Shown here: positions 17,043 through 25,137 of the stretch, piece by piece
Position numbering within the stretch: the stretch's first letter is position 1
How the letters are laid out: every line of letters begins with the position of its first letter
DNA from: Inhella proteolytica
GTDB taxonomy: Bacteria; Pseudomonadota; Gammaproteobacteria; Burkholderiales; Burkholderiaceae_C
Direction: 5' to 3'
Assembly (NCBI RefSeq): GCF_016093275.1
Contig: NZ_JAEDAK010000012.1
Coordinates: 1 to 64,000, forward strand
Length of the DNA stretch: 64,000 nt
The notes under the pieces: model-generated
Seen by the model: only the letters and a program-made list of their open reading frames with translations
The model's database searches: none
Told to the model about the DNA's origin: nothing
Made by a program: the position numbers and the translations under genes

Positions 17043-19642
17043 TGAATCCCCATCCGCTCACTCCCTTGATGGCACCGCGTTCGCTGGTGGTGCTGACCAG
17101 CCCCGAGGGCCAGCGCAGCCCGGCGGCCGAGCTGCTGCTGGCGCACCTGAAGGCGCAGCGCTTCGAGGGCGAGTTCACGCTGCTGGACGTGCAGCGCAGC
17201 GGCACCCTGGCCGAGCTGGCCCAGGCCCGCGCCGATCTGGCCGTCCTGGCCCTGCCGCCGGGTGAGCTGGCCGGCGCGCTGGAGCTGGCCAGCCGCATCG
17301 GCTGCCGCAGCGCGCTGATCCTGGGCAGCCATTTGGATGTGGCCCTGGCGCGCCAGTTGCACGAGATCGCCGCGCGCGAAGGCCTGCCCCTGCTCGGCCC
17401 GAATTGCAGCGGCCTGCAGAACCCGCGCCTGGGCCTGAACGCCAGCCTCATCGGCCCGCTGGTGCGGCCGGGCGGCCTGGCGGTGCTCTCGCAATCGGGC
17501 TCGCTCTGCGCCGCCTTGCTGGAAGGTGCCAACGCCAGTGGCGTGGGCTTTTCCAGTGTGGTGGCCCTGGGCCCGCACCCGGGTGTGGACCTGGCCGATC
17601 TGCTGATGTACCTGGCCGCCGACCCGCACACCCATTCCATCGTGCTGCACCTGGAAGGCCTGAGCGCGGCGCGGCCCTTCATGAGCGCCCTGCGCCTGGC
17701 CGCCCACGCCAAGCCGGTGCTGGTGCTGAAGACCGGCCGGCGCGATGAAGGCCAACGCGTGGCGCAAACCCACAGCGGCGCCCTGGCCGGGCGCGACGAG
17801 GTGTTCGACGCCGCCCTGCGCCGTGCCGGCGCGGTGCGGGTGCAGGCCTCGGCCGAGCTCTTTGCCGCCGCCAAGGCCCTGGGTGTGCTGGGGCGGCGCG
17901 GCCGCACCGTCGAACACGGCTTGGGCCTGGTCAGCAACGGCGGCGGCGCGGCCGTGCTGGCGGCCGACTGGGCCGAGCGCGTCGGCCTGCAGGTCAGCGC
18001 CCTGCACGACCTCAGCCCGGATGGCGGGCCGGACCAGTACCGCGAGGCGGTGCGTGCCCTGCAGAACCGGCCCGACACCGACGCCGTGCTGGCCCTGCAC
18101 GCCCCGCTGCCCGGCAGCCCCGGCGCGGCCTGCGCCGAGGCCCTGCTGCAACTGCGCCCCGAGCTGGAAAAGCCCCTGCTGGCCTGCTGGATGGGCGAGG
18201 GCGTGGCGGCCGAGGCGCGCACCCAGCTGGGCGCGGCCGGCGTCCCCAGCTTCCGCACCCCCGAGGCCGCCGTGGGCGCGCTGGCCCACCTGGCCAGCTA
18301 CCACCGCAACCAGCACCTGCTGGAGCAGGTGCCCGCCCCCCTCTCACCCTTGCCCGCACCCGATTTGGACGGCGCGCGCCTGCTGATCGACACCGTGCTG
18401 GCGCAGCGCCGCAGCCTGCTCACCGAGATGGAAAGCAAGGCCCTGCTGGCGGCCTTCCGCATCCCGGTCACCGGCACGCTCAAGGCCCGCAGCGCGCACG
18501 AGGCCATGATGATCGCCACGCAGATCGGCTTCCCGGTGGCGCTGAAGATCGACGACGAGGGCATCACCCACAAGAGCGATGTCGAGGGCGTGCTGCTGGA
18601 CCTGCGCAACGCCCTGGCCGTGCGCGACGGCTTCGAGCTGCTGCTCACGCGCGTGCGCCAGCACGCCCCGCAGCTGAAGGAGCTGGGCGTCACCGTGCAG
18701 CCCATGGCCCGCACCCGCCAGGCGCGCGAGCTGCACATCGGCCTGGTGTTTGAGCCGCCCTTCGGCCCGGTGATCGTGTTCGGCGCCGGCGGCACCCTGG
18801 TGGAGCTGATCAACGACCGCGCCATGGAGCTGCCGCCGCTGAACCGCTTCCTGGCCCGCCAGCTCATCGAGCGCGCCCGCGTGGCCAAGCTGCTCGGCCC
18901 CTGGCGCGGCGCCAACGCCGTGCAGATGGACGCGCTCGAAGCCCTGCTGATGCGCGTGTCCGAAATGGCCTGCGAGCTGCCGCAGCTGCGCGAGATGGAC
19001 ATCAACCCCGTGCTGGCCGACGAGCAGGGCTGCGTGGCCGTGGACGCCCGCATCGTGCTGGCGGCCGAGCCCACCGCCCCGGTGGGCGCGGCCTACCGGC
19101 ACCTCGCCATCAAGCCCTTCCCGGTGCAACTGGCGCACACCGTGGCGCTGCGCGACGGCCGCCTGTGCCAGGTGCGCGCCATCCAGCCCGACGACGCCGA
19201 ACGCCTGCAGGCCCTGGTGGCCGGCCTCTCGCCGGAGAGCCGCTACAACCGCTTCGCCGCCACGCTGACGCAACTGCCGCCCAAGATGCTGGCGCGCTTC
19301 ACGCTGATCGACTACGAACGCGAGATGGCCCTGCTGGCCCTGCACCGCGCCGCACCCGACGCCGACGAACAGATCGCCGGCGTGGCCCGCTACACCACCC
19401 ACCCCGACGGCCGCAGCGCCGAGTTCTCCCTGCTGATCGCCGACGCCTTCGCCGGCCAGGGCCTGGGCTCGCGCCTGATGGAGTCGCTGTTCGCCGTGGC
19501 GCGCGAGCAGGGGCTGGAGCGTCTGGACGGCCTGGTGCTGAAGGCCAACACGGCGATGCTGAAGTTGGTGAAGGGGCTGGGGTTCAGCGTGGAGGCTTGT
19601 GAGGAAGAACCGGATTTCCGAGAGGTCACCAAGGCCCTTTGA
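17042..19642 (+). CDS. Pat/PatZ-like protein lysine acetyltransferase with acyl-CoA synthetase domain
   Basis: This protein of 866 aa has the architecture of Pat/PatZ-type enzymes: CoA-binding domain (about 10-130), succinyl-CoA-synthetase-like domains (about 135-440), ATP-grasp domain (about 480-690), and a C-terminal GNAT domain (about 715-866) with acetyl-CoA loop GQGLGSRL (805-812). Such enzymes acetylate lysines of target proteins, such as acetyl-CoA synthetase. H244 in THSGALAG matches the phospho-His of active NDP-forming acyl-CoA synthetases. That residue is reported lost in some Pat proteins, so the synthetase half might still work. The gene follows the HDAC by a one-base overlap. 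A GTG-containing extension upstream is a shadow. Confidence 0.9.
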   Translation: MNPHPLTPLMAPRSLVVLTSPEGQRSPAAELLLAHLKAQRFEGEFTLLDVQRSGTLAELAQARADLAVLALPPGELAGALELASRIGCRSALILGSHLDVALARQLHEIAAREGLPLLGPNCSGLQNPRLGLNASLIGPLVRPGGLAVLSQSGSLCAALLEGANASGVGFSSVVALGPHPGVDLADLLMYLAADPHTHSIVLHLEGLSAARPFMSALRLAAHAKPVLVLKTGRRDEGQRVAQTHSGALAGRDEVFDAALRRAGAVRVQASAELFAAAKALGVLGRRGRTVEHGLGLVSNGGGAAVLAADWAERVGLQVSALHDLSPDGGPDQYREAVRALQNRPDTDAVLALHAPLPGSPGAACAEALLQLRPELEKPLLACWMGEGVAAEARTQLGAAGVPSFRTPEAAVGALAHLASYHRNQHLLEQVPAPLSPLPAPDLDGARLLIDTVLAQRRSLLTEMESKALLAAFRIPVTGTLKARSAHEAMMIATQIGFPVALKIDDEGITHKSDVEGVLLDLRNALAVRDGFELLLTRVRQHAPQLKELGVTVQPMARTRQARELHIGLVFEPPFGPVIVFGAGGTLVELINDRAMELPPLNRFLARQLIERARVAKLLGPWRGANAVQMDALEALLMRVSEMACELPQLREMDINPVLADEQGCVAVDARIVLAAEPTAPVGAAYRHLAIKPFPVQLAHTVALRDGRLCQVRAIQPDDAERLQALVAGLSPESRYNRFAATLTQLPPKMLARFTLIDYEREMALLALHRAAPDADEQIAGVARYTTHPDGRSAEFSLLIADAFAGQGLGSRLMESLFAVAREQGLERLDGLVLKANTAMLKLVKGLGFSVEACEEEPDFREVTKAL

Positions 19643-19696
19643 TTGAAGCCCCCCCGTGCACGACTATCCTGCCGCCCTTTTGGAGCGGGAAGGTCA

Positions 19697-20734
19697 ATGT
19701 CAGGCGCATTCAGTCGGTTCGTGGCGATCAATCTGGCAGCGCTCTTGATCGTTGGACTCTTTGCAGCGCCGTTCGGCATCCTGGGGTGCTTGCTCCTGTT
19801 GTCAGTTTGCGTGGCATTGGCGGCAAGCGTGGCTGGACGCGCATTTGCGCGCAGCCAGCGCCGTGACCCGAGTGCAAGCGAGGTCCGCAGGTTCGCAGGG
19901 ATGGCTGTGGTCTCGCAGCTTGGTTTGCTGGCGGCTGCACTGCCGGTACTGCGTGGGTCTCGCTCTGCAATGGGCTACCAATTGAGCTGGCTTTTTCGGG
20001 ACTCCTCCGGATTGCAGTTGTTGTTGACCTTCCTGGGAATGGCTGGCGTGCTGACGTTTCTCGGTGTGCGCCATTTCTTTGGTTTGTCCGCGCGGCGAAG
20101 CGCACTGGCGCCGAATGCCTCACCCAAGAAGGTCGCCGCCCTGAAAAAGTTGCAAGACTGGAAAGACGCAAAGGGCTGGCAAGAGACCCAGCCAGCGGAA
20201 GCGGCGAGCGCTGAGCCTGTCACGGCCGCGATCCCTTCGGCTCGTGAGGGAGACGTGCAGCCAAGCAGTGTGCGGTCGGCCTTTCACTTCCTGGCGGCTG
20301 CAGTCGCTGTCGCTGTCATGGTGGCCGGTGCGACGGAGCTTTTCGGGCTGCGGACGCGCAGCGCTTTCTGGTTGCCCATGACCCTGGCAGGGAGCTTTTT
20401 CGCCGCAGAGCTTTTTGTGCGCCGGCATGGTCGTGCGCCCGATCGGAAGGAAGCGGACAGCTTTGCTTGGCGAGCCAACGCATTGTTGTTGATGACTCTG
20501 TTGCTCTGCACCTGGCTTGTGACAACTGGAGTCATGGGTGTGTCGGTCGACCTCAGCCGGTATCTCGGATCGGGCGGCAATGGGTCCACGCTGGGGATCG
20601 TGGGGCGGCTGCTCTTCTCCTTTTCGGTGAGCCTGCTCGCCTCAAGTTGGCTGTTCCGTTGGTACGGGAGCAAGCGCGTGGTAGAGCTTGAGCGACGTCG
20701 TGCGGGTGGCGCCAGCAGCTTGCGAGCTGAGTGA
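19697..20734 (+). CDS. Membrane protein with two homologous halves, function unknown
   Basis: This protein of 345 aa has at least six hydrophobic segments. The two halves (about 1-130 and 190-340) look alike: each has two helices, then a charged stretch with a similar pattern (FARSQRRDPSASEVRRFAG versus FVRRHGRAPDRKEADSFAW), then two more helices. A soluble Ala/Glu-rich linker (about 145-190) joins them. It resembles a tandem duplication of the small ABZJ_00895-type membrane protein, a weak recollection. GGAAGG precedes the ATG. The base composition is visibly less GC-rich than its neighbours, which hints at a different origin. The stop overlaps a possible GTG start of the next gene. Confidence 0.7.
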   Translation: MSGAFSRFVAINLAALLIVGLFAAPFGILGCLLLLSVCVALAASVAGRAFARSQRRDPSASEVRRFAGMAVVSQLGLLAAALPVLRGSRSAMGYQLSWLFRDSSGLQLLLTFLGMAGVLTFLGVRHFFGLSARRSALAPNASPKKVAALKKLQDWKDAKGWQETQPAEAASAEPVTAAIPSAREGDVQPSSVRSAFHFLAAAVAVAVMVAGATELFGLRTRSAFWLPMTLAGSFFAAELFVRRHGRAPDRKEADSFAWRANALLLMTLLLCTWLVTTGVMGVSVDLSRYLGSGGNGSTLGIVGRLLFSFSVSLLASSWLFRWYGSKRVVELERRRAGGASSLRAE

Positions 20735-20757
20735 AGCCCATGACACGAGCAGGATGC

Positions 20758-21078
20758 ATGACCCCTCCTCACCCTGGGCTGACGCTGCGCGACGACCTGC
20801 AGCCCGCCCTGGGCCTGACGGTGACCGAAACCGCCCAGGCGCTGGGTGTCACCCGCGCCACGCTTTCGCGCGTACTCAACGGCGCGGCAGCCGTGTCCCC
20901 CGAAATGGCGCTGCGGCTGGAGCGCTGGCTGGGCGTGGAGCATGGTGGCCGGGCCGATATCTGGCTCGGGATGCAGGCGGCCTATGACCTGTGGGCGGCC
21001 GAGCAAAGGGCTAAGGCGGTGATTCGCAAGGTCAAGCCCCTTGCTGCGCAGCGGCTGGCACTGGTGGATGCAGGCTGA
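20758..21078 (+). CDS. HigA-family antitoxin-like DNA-binding protein without adjacent toxin
   Basis: This protein of 106 aa has the HigA/VapI pattern: a PPHPGLTLRDDLQPALGLTVTETA start, a helix-turn-helix ALGVTRATLSRVLNGAAAVSPEMALRLERWLG, and a C-terminal WLGMQAAYDLWAAEQ. HigA antitoxins bind DNA and the HigB ribonuclease. HigB normally precedes HigA, but here the upstream gene encodes a membrane protein and the downstream gene is convergent. The start at 20758 fits the family N-terminus and has AGGA upstream; starts at 20731 (GTG, overlapping the previous stop) and 20740 are possible. It may act as a plain regulator of its own locus. Confidence 0.75.
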   Translation: MTPPHPGLTLRDDLQPALGLTVTETAQALGVTRATLSRVLNGAAAVSPEMALRLERWLGVEHGGRADIWLGMQAAYDLWAAEQRAKAVIRKVKPLAAQRLALVDAG

Positions 21079-21135
21079 TCAGGCCCTTATGGGCGAGAGG
21101 CAAGGCTGACACCAGCGACCCTTCGATCTCGCCAC

Positions 21136-21963
21136 TTACCGCAAGTCCTCGTAGATCGTTTTCAGGTACGCGGCGAATGCGCGGTGCAAGCGCAGTGGCC
21201 TGGTCGGCGTGCTGACCGTGGCCATGTCTGAACTGTCGTACCCAATGATGATCACGCGCCCTGCGATCTGTTGGGCAGACACCTGGCCTTCGATCAGATC
21301 GGCCAGTTCGCGAAAGTTCTCTGCCTCCGAAAAGCGCTTGCGGTCGGTGAACTGGTTCATGTCGTCGACGCGCAGATGTTCCTGGCCGAAATGGAAGGCG
21401 CGGCCGTTGCTGACTCGAACCTTTTCATCCGTTGCCATCTCAATGGCACAGGTCACTAGGGACTTCACCGGCAGCCCGCCATAGTGCTCAAGCAAGGGCA
21501 CCGGGAAGCCGTCGAAGTCCACGAAGCAGATCGAATGCGCTTCCTTGGCAAGAACTGGGGTGGGAATCCAGCCCCGGGTGCCGCTGATTGCCGCATGGAG
21601 GCTTGTATCGGCCAATGCGAATCGGGCCTCGAACGGGTTGGGTGCGGCTTCTGCGTCGTCGATGCGGGCCTGCAATGCGACGGGCAGTTTGCGCATGCTC
21701 GATGCAAGGGGAAGGTCGTCTTCCATGGACCTTGCTTGGTCCAGGAACAGCTTGATGACCACGCCCCGGGCGTCATGTTGCGCCGCGTGGTCGATCGCCT
21801 TGGCAATCAAGGCGCGCGGCAGAGGAAGGGGGCCCAGTCGGGCGAGCGTTTCCTCTCCGGCAAGATAGACGGCGAAGTCTTTTTCGAACTCGCGGGCGAG
21901 TGTGGCCTTGGAGGCCAGCACCAAGACGGCAGCGATGGCCAATCGAAGCATTTGAATCTTCAC
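21136..21963 (-). CDS. Free-standing periplasmic CHASE2-like sensory domain protein
   Basis: This protein of 275 aa has a signal peptide (MLRLAIAAVLVLASKATLA) and no further membrane segment. The body follows the CHASE2 pattern: LPLPRALIAKAIDHAAQHDARGVVIKLFLD, a FVDFDGFPVPLLEHYGG strand that matches the D-x-DG core, and a late GRVIIIGYDSSDMATVSTPTRPLRLHRAFAAYL, like the GKIVLIG...TP...HA ending of CHASE2. CHASE2 domains are normally fused through membrane helices to kinases, cyclases or adenylate cyclases; here no output domain remains. The track start is GTG at 21963; ATG at 21951 gives the neater signal peptide. It lies 28 bp downstream of the AraC gene on the same strand. The ligand is unknown. 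Confidence 0.65.
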   Translation of the reverse strand: MKIQMLRLAIAAVLVLASKATLAREFEKDFAVYLAGEETLARLGPLPLPRALIAKAIDHAAQHDARGVVIKLFLDQARSMEDDLPLASSMRKLPVALQARIDDAEAAPNPFEARFALADTSLHAAISGTRGWIPTPVLAKEAHSICFVDFDGFPVPLLEHYGGLPVKSLVTCAIEMATDEKVRVSNGRAFHFGQEHLRVDDMNQFTDRKRFSEAENFRELADLIEGQVSAQQIAGRVIIIGYDSSDMATVSTPTRPLRLHRAFAAYLKTIYEDLR

Positions 21964-21991
21964 GAGGACTTTCGAATGGGTGCGCCGGCTC

Positions 21992-23041
21992 TCAACCCGC
22001 TACCGCGGCCGTACGCCACTGCTGCGGCGTGCACCCAAACCAAGCCCGGAACGCGTGGTTGAAGCTGCTCTGCTCCGCGTAGCCGAGCAGAAAGGCCGTC
22101 TCCGTCAGGCTCAGCGCCGGGTTGCGCAGGTACTGGGCGGCCAGCTCCTTGCGGGTGGCGTCCAGCAGGGCCTGAAAGTTGGAGCCGGCCTCGGCCAGGC
22201 GGCGCTGCAGGGTGCGGGGGGAGACGGCCAACGCCGCGGCCACTTCGCCGACGCGGGCGCCGTCCTGGGCCAGGCGTTCGGCGATCTGCGCGCGCACGGC
22301 CTGCAGCCAGGCGGCTTCGCTGGGGGCTTGCTGGGCCAGGGCCTGCTGGCGCGCGGCCAGCAGCTGGGCGGCGCGTTGCTCCAGCAGCGGGAAAAGGGCG
22401 GGGTCGGCGCCGGGGATGGGTTCCTGCAGCAGCGCCGCGTCGAAGCGCGCGCGGGTGACCGGTGCGCCGTAGCTCACGCGCAGGCCGAACCAGTCGTCCA
22501 GGCGGCGGCGCAGCGCGGGGTCGGCGGGTTCGGGGTGCGGGAAGGCGAGTTCGTGCACGGCCAGGCGGCGGCCGGCCAGCCAGGCGGTGAAGGCCAGGAT
22601 GCTGGCCATCACCGATTCGGGCAGTTGCCGGCTGGGCAGGTTGTGCAGCCAGGGGCAATGCCAGAGGTAGACGGCCTCCTGCCCCTGCAGCACCAGCTCG
22701 CTGCGGCCCAGTTCGTGCGCCAGGCCTTCGAAGCGGCGCGTTTGCTGCACGGCGTCGCCAAAGCTCGCGCAGGAAAGCAGCACATGGCCGTAGGCGACGA
22801 AATGGCTGGCCTTCATGCGCGCGCCCACGCGTAGGCCGAAGTCCGGCACGGCCGCGCCGCCGCGCTCCAGCAGCTCGATGTAGCTGCGCACCGGCAGGTC
22901 CTCGCCGGCGGGCACGCCGGGCTCGATGCCGAGCACCGTGGCCTCGTCCAGCGCCGCCTGCGCGTAGGCGGCGGCCACCCGGGCCTGGGCGAGGGGCGGC
23001 AGGCCGAGTTCGGCGGCGCTGTGGTCGGGGGCGTGATGCAT
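21992..23041 (-). CDS. AraC-family regulator with arabinose-binding-type N-domain
   Basis: This protein of 349 aa has an N-terminal sensor region (about 15-210) of the type found in OruR/ArgR-like AraC proteins. The C-terminal double helix-turn-helix spans about 255-345 (VGEVAAALAVSPRTLQRRLAEAGSNFQALLDATR and LSLTETAFLLGYAEQSSFNHAFRAWFG). It is divergent from the alkyl-DHAP-synthase-like gene by 110 bp and probably controls it and the GlpD/FGGY genes, perhaps with a lipid-derived inducer. The ATG at 23041 was chosen as the start of homology; the frame is open further upstream into the divergent promoter. Confidence 0.85.
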   Translation of the reverse strand: MHHAPDHSAAELGLPPLAQARVAAAYAQAALDEATVLGIEPGVPAGEDLPVRSYIELLERGGAAVPDFGLRVGARMKASHFVAYGHVLLSCASFGDAVQQTRRFEGLAHELGRSELVLQGQEAVYLWHCPWLHNLPSRQLPESVMASILAFTAWLAGRRLAVHELAFPHPEPADPALRRRLDDWFGLRVSYGAPVTRARFDAALLQEPIPGADPALFPLLEQRAAQLLAARQQALAQQAPSEAAWLQAVRAQIAERLAQDGARVGEVAAALAVSPRTLQRRLAEAGSNFQALLDATRKELAAQYLRNPALSLTETAFLLGYAEQSSFNHAFRAWFGCTPQQWRTAAVAG

Positions 23042-23151
23042 GTGGCGCGGGGGGCGGTTTGGCGCGATTTCACAAAGCGCCTTGGCGGCGGCGCGCAAGC
23101 TTAATTCGGCCCCGCTGTCTAGCATGCGCTTCCATTTTTGAAGGAGCGGGC

Positions 23152-24756
23152 ATGCGGCGTTGGAACGGCTGGGGCGATGACGGGGTGGTGGCCACGCTGG
23201 CACCCGAGGCGCTGGCGTTTTTGCAGGAACGCATCGGCACCGGCCCGGCGCCGCAGGACGCCACGTTGGAGGCGGTGTGCGCGCAGATCCCCGTGAGCCG
23301 CCTGCCCGAACACCCGCTGGTGGACCGGAGCCCCGAGGCCCGCCTGCGCGGCAGCTACGGCCAGAGCCTGGGCGACTGGATCGCGCTGCGCTTCGGCCGC
23401 ATCGGCCGCGTCAGCGACGGCGTGGCCTTCCCCGAAAGCCGCGAGCAGGTGCGCGAGCTGCTGGACTGGGCGGCGGCGCAGAAGCTCCTGGTGATTCCCT
23501 GCGGCGGCGCCACCTCGGTGGTGGGCCACCTGAGCCCGGCGACCGAGGAGCCGCGCGCGGTGCTGACGCTGAACCTCACACGCCTGCGCGCCCTGACCCA
23601 CTTGAACCGCGAGGCCCAGCTGGCCGAGTTCCAGGCCGGCGTGCTGGGCCCGGACCTGGAGGCGCAGCTGCGCGCGCAGGGCTACACGCTCGGGCACTTT
23701 CCGCAGAGCTTCGAGTACGCCTCGCTGGGCGGCTGGGTGGTCACCCGCAGCTCGGGCCAGCAGTCGCTGCGCTACGGCCGCGCCGAGCAATGGTTTGCCG
23801 GCGGCCGCCTGCTCACGCCGGGCGGCGAACTGAGCATCCCGCCGCTACCGGCCAGCGCCGCCGGGCCGGACCTGCGCGAATGGGTGCTGGGCAGCGAGGG
23901 CCGCATCGGCGTGCTGACCGACGTGACCGTGCGCGTGCAGCGCCTGCCCGAGTGCGAGCGCTTCCTGGGCGTCTTCCTGCCCAGCTGGGAAGCCGGCCTG
24001 GCCGCCGTGCGCGAGTTGGCCCAGGCACGCGTGCCGCTTTCGATGCTGCGCCTGGCCAATGCGGTGGAAACCGACACCACGCTGCGCCTGGCCGGCCATG
24101 CCGGGCAGATCGCCTGGCTGGAGCGCTACCTGGCGTGGCGCGGCTGCGGCGACGGCAAGGTGCTGCTGTTCGTGGGCCTGACGGGCACGGCCGCCCAGGT
24201 GAACGCCGCGCAGCGCGAGGCCATCAAGCTGCTGCGCGGCTTCGGCGGCGTTTCAACCGGCCAACTGCTGGGCAAGAAGTGGGCGGCCAAGCGCTTTGCC
24301 GGTGTGTACCTGCGCAATGCGCTGTGGGAGGCCGGCTACATGGTGGACACCATGGAGACCGCCATTCCCTGGGGCGGCACGACAGCCATGGTGGAGGCGA
24401 TCGAATCAGCCGGCCGTGAAGCGCTGGCTCGCTTCGGCGAGCGCTGCCATGCGTACACCCATCTCTCGCATGTGTATGCCAGCGGGTCTTCGGTGTACTC
24501 AACCTTCGTGTTCCGCATCGGCGCGTCGGCCGAGGAGAGCCGGGCGCGCTGGCTGGCCTTGAAGGCGGCGGTGTCGGAGGCGATCGTGGCGCAAGGCGGC
24601 ACGATCAGCCACCAGCATGGAGTGGGGCGGGACCATGCGGCCTACCTACCGGCCGAGAAGGGCGCGGCGGGATTGGCGGCGATCGCTTCAATGGTTCGCC
24701 ACTTCGATCCGGCCGGCGTGCTGGACAGTGGGAATTTGGTGGCGTCGGGTGAGTGA
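23152..24756 (+). CDS. FAD-binding oxidase, alkyl-dihydroxyacetonephosphate synthase-like
   Basis: This flavoprotein of 534 aa is of the VAO/AGPS type. The FAD-binding half has VIPCGGATSVVGH, LGHFPQSFEYASLGGWVVTRSSG and GSEGRIGVLTDVTVRV. The C-terminal half has MVDTMETAIPW and SHQHGVGRDHAAYL. In AGPS the last motif carries consecutive active-site His residues; here it reads H487-Q488-H489, so one is replaced. AGPS swaps an acyl chain for an alkyl chain on dihydroxyacetone phosphate. Relatives in bacteria may run ether-lipid synthesis or act on other glycerol-linked or lactate-like substrates. AAGGAG sits 6 nt before the ATG. The GlpD-like and FGGY genes follow after a repeat-filled gap. Confidence 0.8.
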   Translation: MRRWNGWGDDGVVATLAPEALAFLQERIGTGPAPQDATLEAVCAQIPVSRLPEHPLVDRSPEARLRGSYGQSLGDWIALRFGRIGRVSDGVAFPESREQVRELLDWAAAQKLLVIPCGGATSVVGHLSPATEEPRAVLTLNLTRLRALTHLNREAQLAEFQAGVLGPDLEAQLRAQGYTLGHFPQSFEYASLGGWVVTRSSGQQSLRYGRAEQWFAGGRLLTPGGELSIPPLPASAAGPDLREWVLGSEGRIGVLTDVTVRVQRLPECERFLGVFLPSWEAGLAAVRELAQARVPLSMLRLANAVETDTTLRLAGHAGQIAWLERYLAWRGCGDGKVLLFVGLTGTAAQVNAAQREAIKLLRGFGGVSTGQLLGKKWAAKRFAGVYLRNALWEAGYMVDTMETAIPWGGTTAMVEAIESAGREALARFGERCHAYTHLSHVYASGSSVYSTFVFRIGASAEESRARWLALKAAVSEAIVAQGGTISHQHGVGRDHAAYLPAEKGAAGLAAIASMVRHFDPAGVLDSGNLVASGE

Positions 24757-24835
24757 GTTGCTGATCGGTGCTGCCCGCCGGGTCTCGGGCCGACAGTTGA
24801 AGTCCGGGCTGTTCGGTATTCGGCTGTTGGCTGTT

Positions 24836-25100
24836 GGGGTCCCCTATGCCAAGCCGAGGAGCGCAGAAGAGCGGGCCCGCGCGCGTCAGCGCGCCTCGTG
24901 CTCTGACTTGGCGCAACTGTCTGAACGGAGTGAGCGAAGCGAACGTAGTGAGTTTTGCGCCTGGGCCCGCTCTTCGAGCACCGCAGGGCACCCCCGGCGC
25001 AGCCGGGGGCGCAGGCATCGGGGTCGCCTTTCTCTTGCCTACTTCTCTTTGGCGAAGCAAAGAGAAGTAGGTCGCCTGCCGGGGCGAAATCCCGGCGGGG
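24836..25100. repeat. Structured intergenic repeat region between the AGPS-like and GlpD-like genes
   Basis: The 381-bp gap 24757-25137 has no gene and is full of symmetric sequence. A perfect 12-bp inverted repeat (AAGAGCGGGCCC at 24867-24878, GGGCCCGCTCTT at 24963-24974) flanks a segment of short alternating GAGTGAGCGAAGCGAACG-type repeats. After it comes a perfect 14-bp hairpin (CCTACTTCTCTTTG at 25038-25051, loop of 6, CAAAGAGAAGTAGG at 25058-25071), then a small GCCGGG/CCCGGC hairpin (25078-25096). I recall the 14-bp hairpin unit as a common intergenic repeat in Burkholderiales. It may terminate or process transcripts between the two genes. Confidence 0.75.
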
Positions 25101-25137
25101 TCTTTCGATCAGATCAAGCCCGTCAAGGTCGAACCGA

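Noticed and set aside
20000-21135. HigB toxin gene beside the HigA-like gene
   Set aside because: No frame on either strand near it shows the HigB/RelE pattern; only the membrane protein and the convergent CHASE2-like gene are there.
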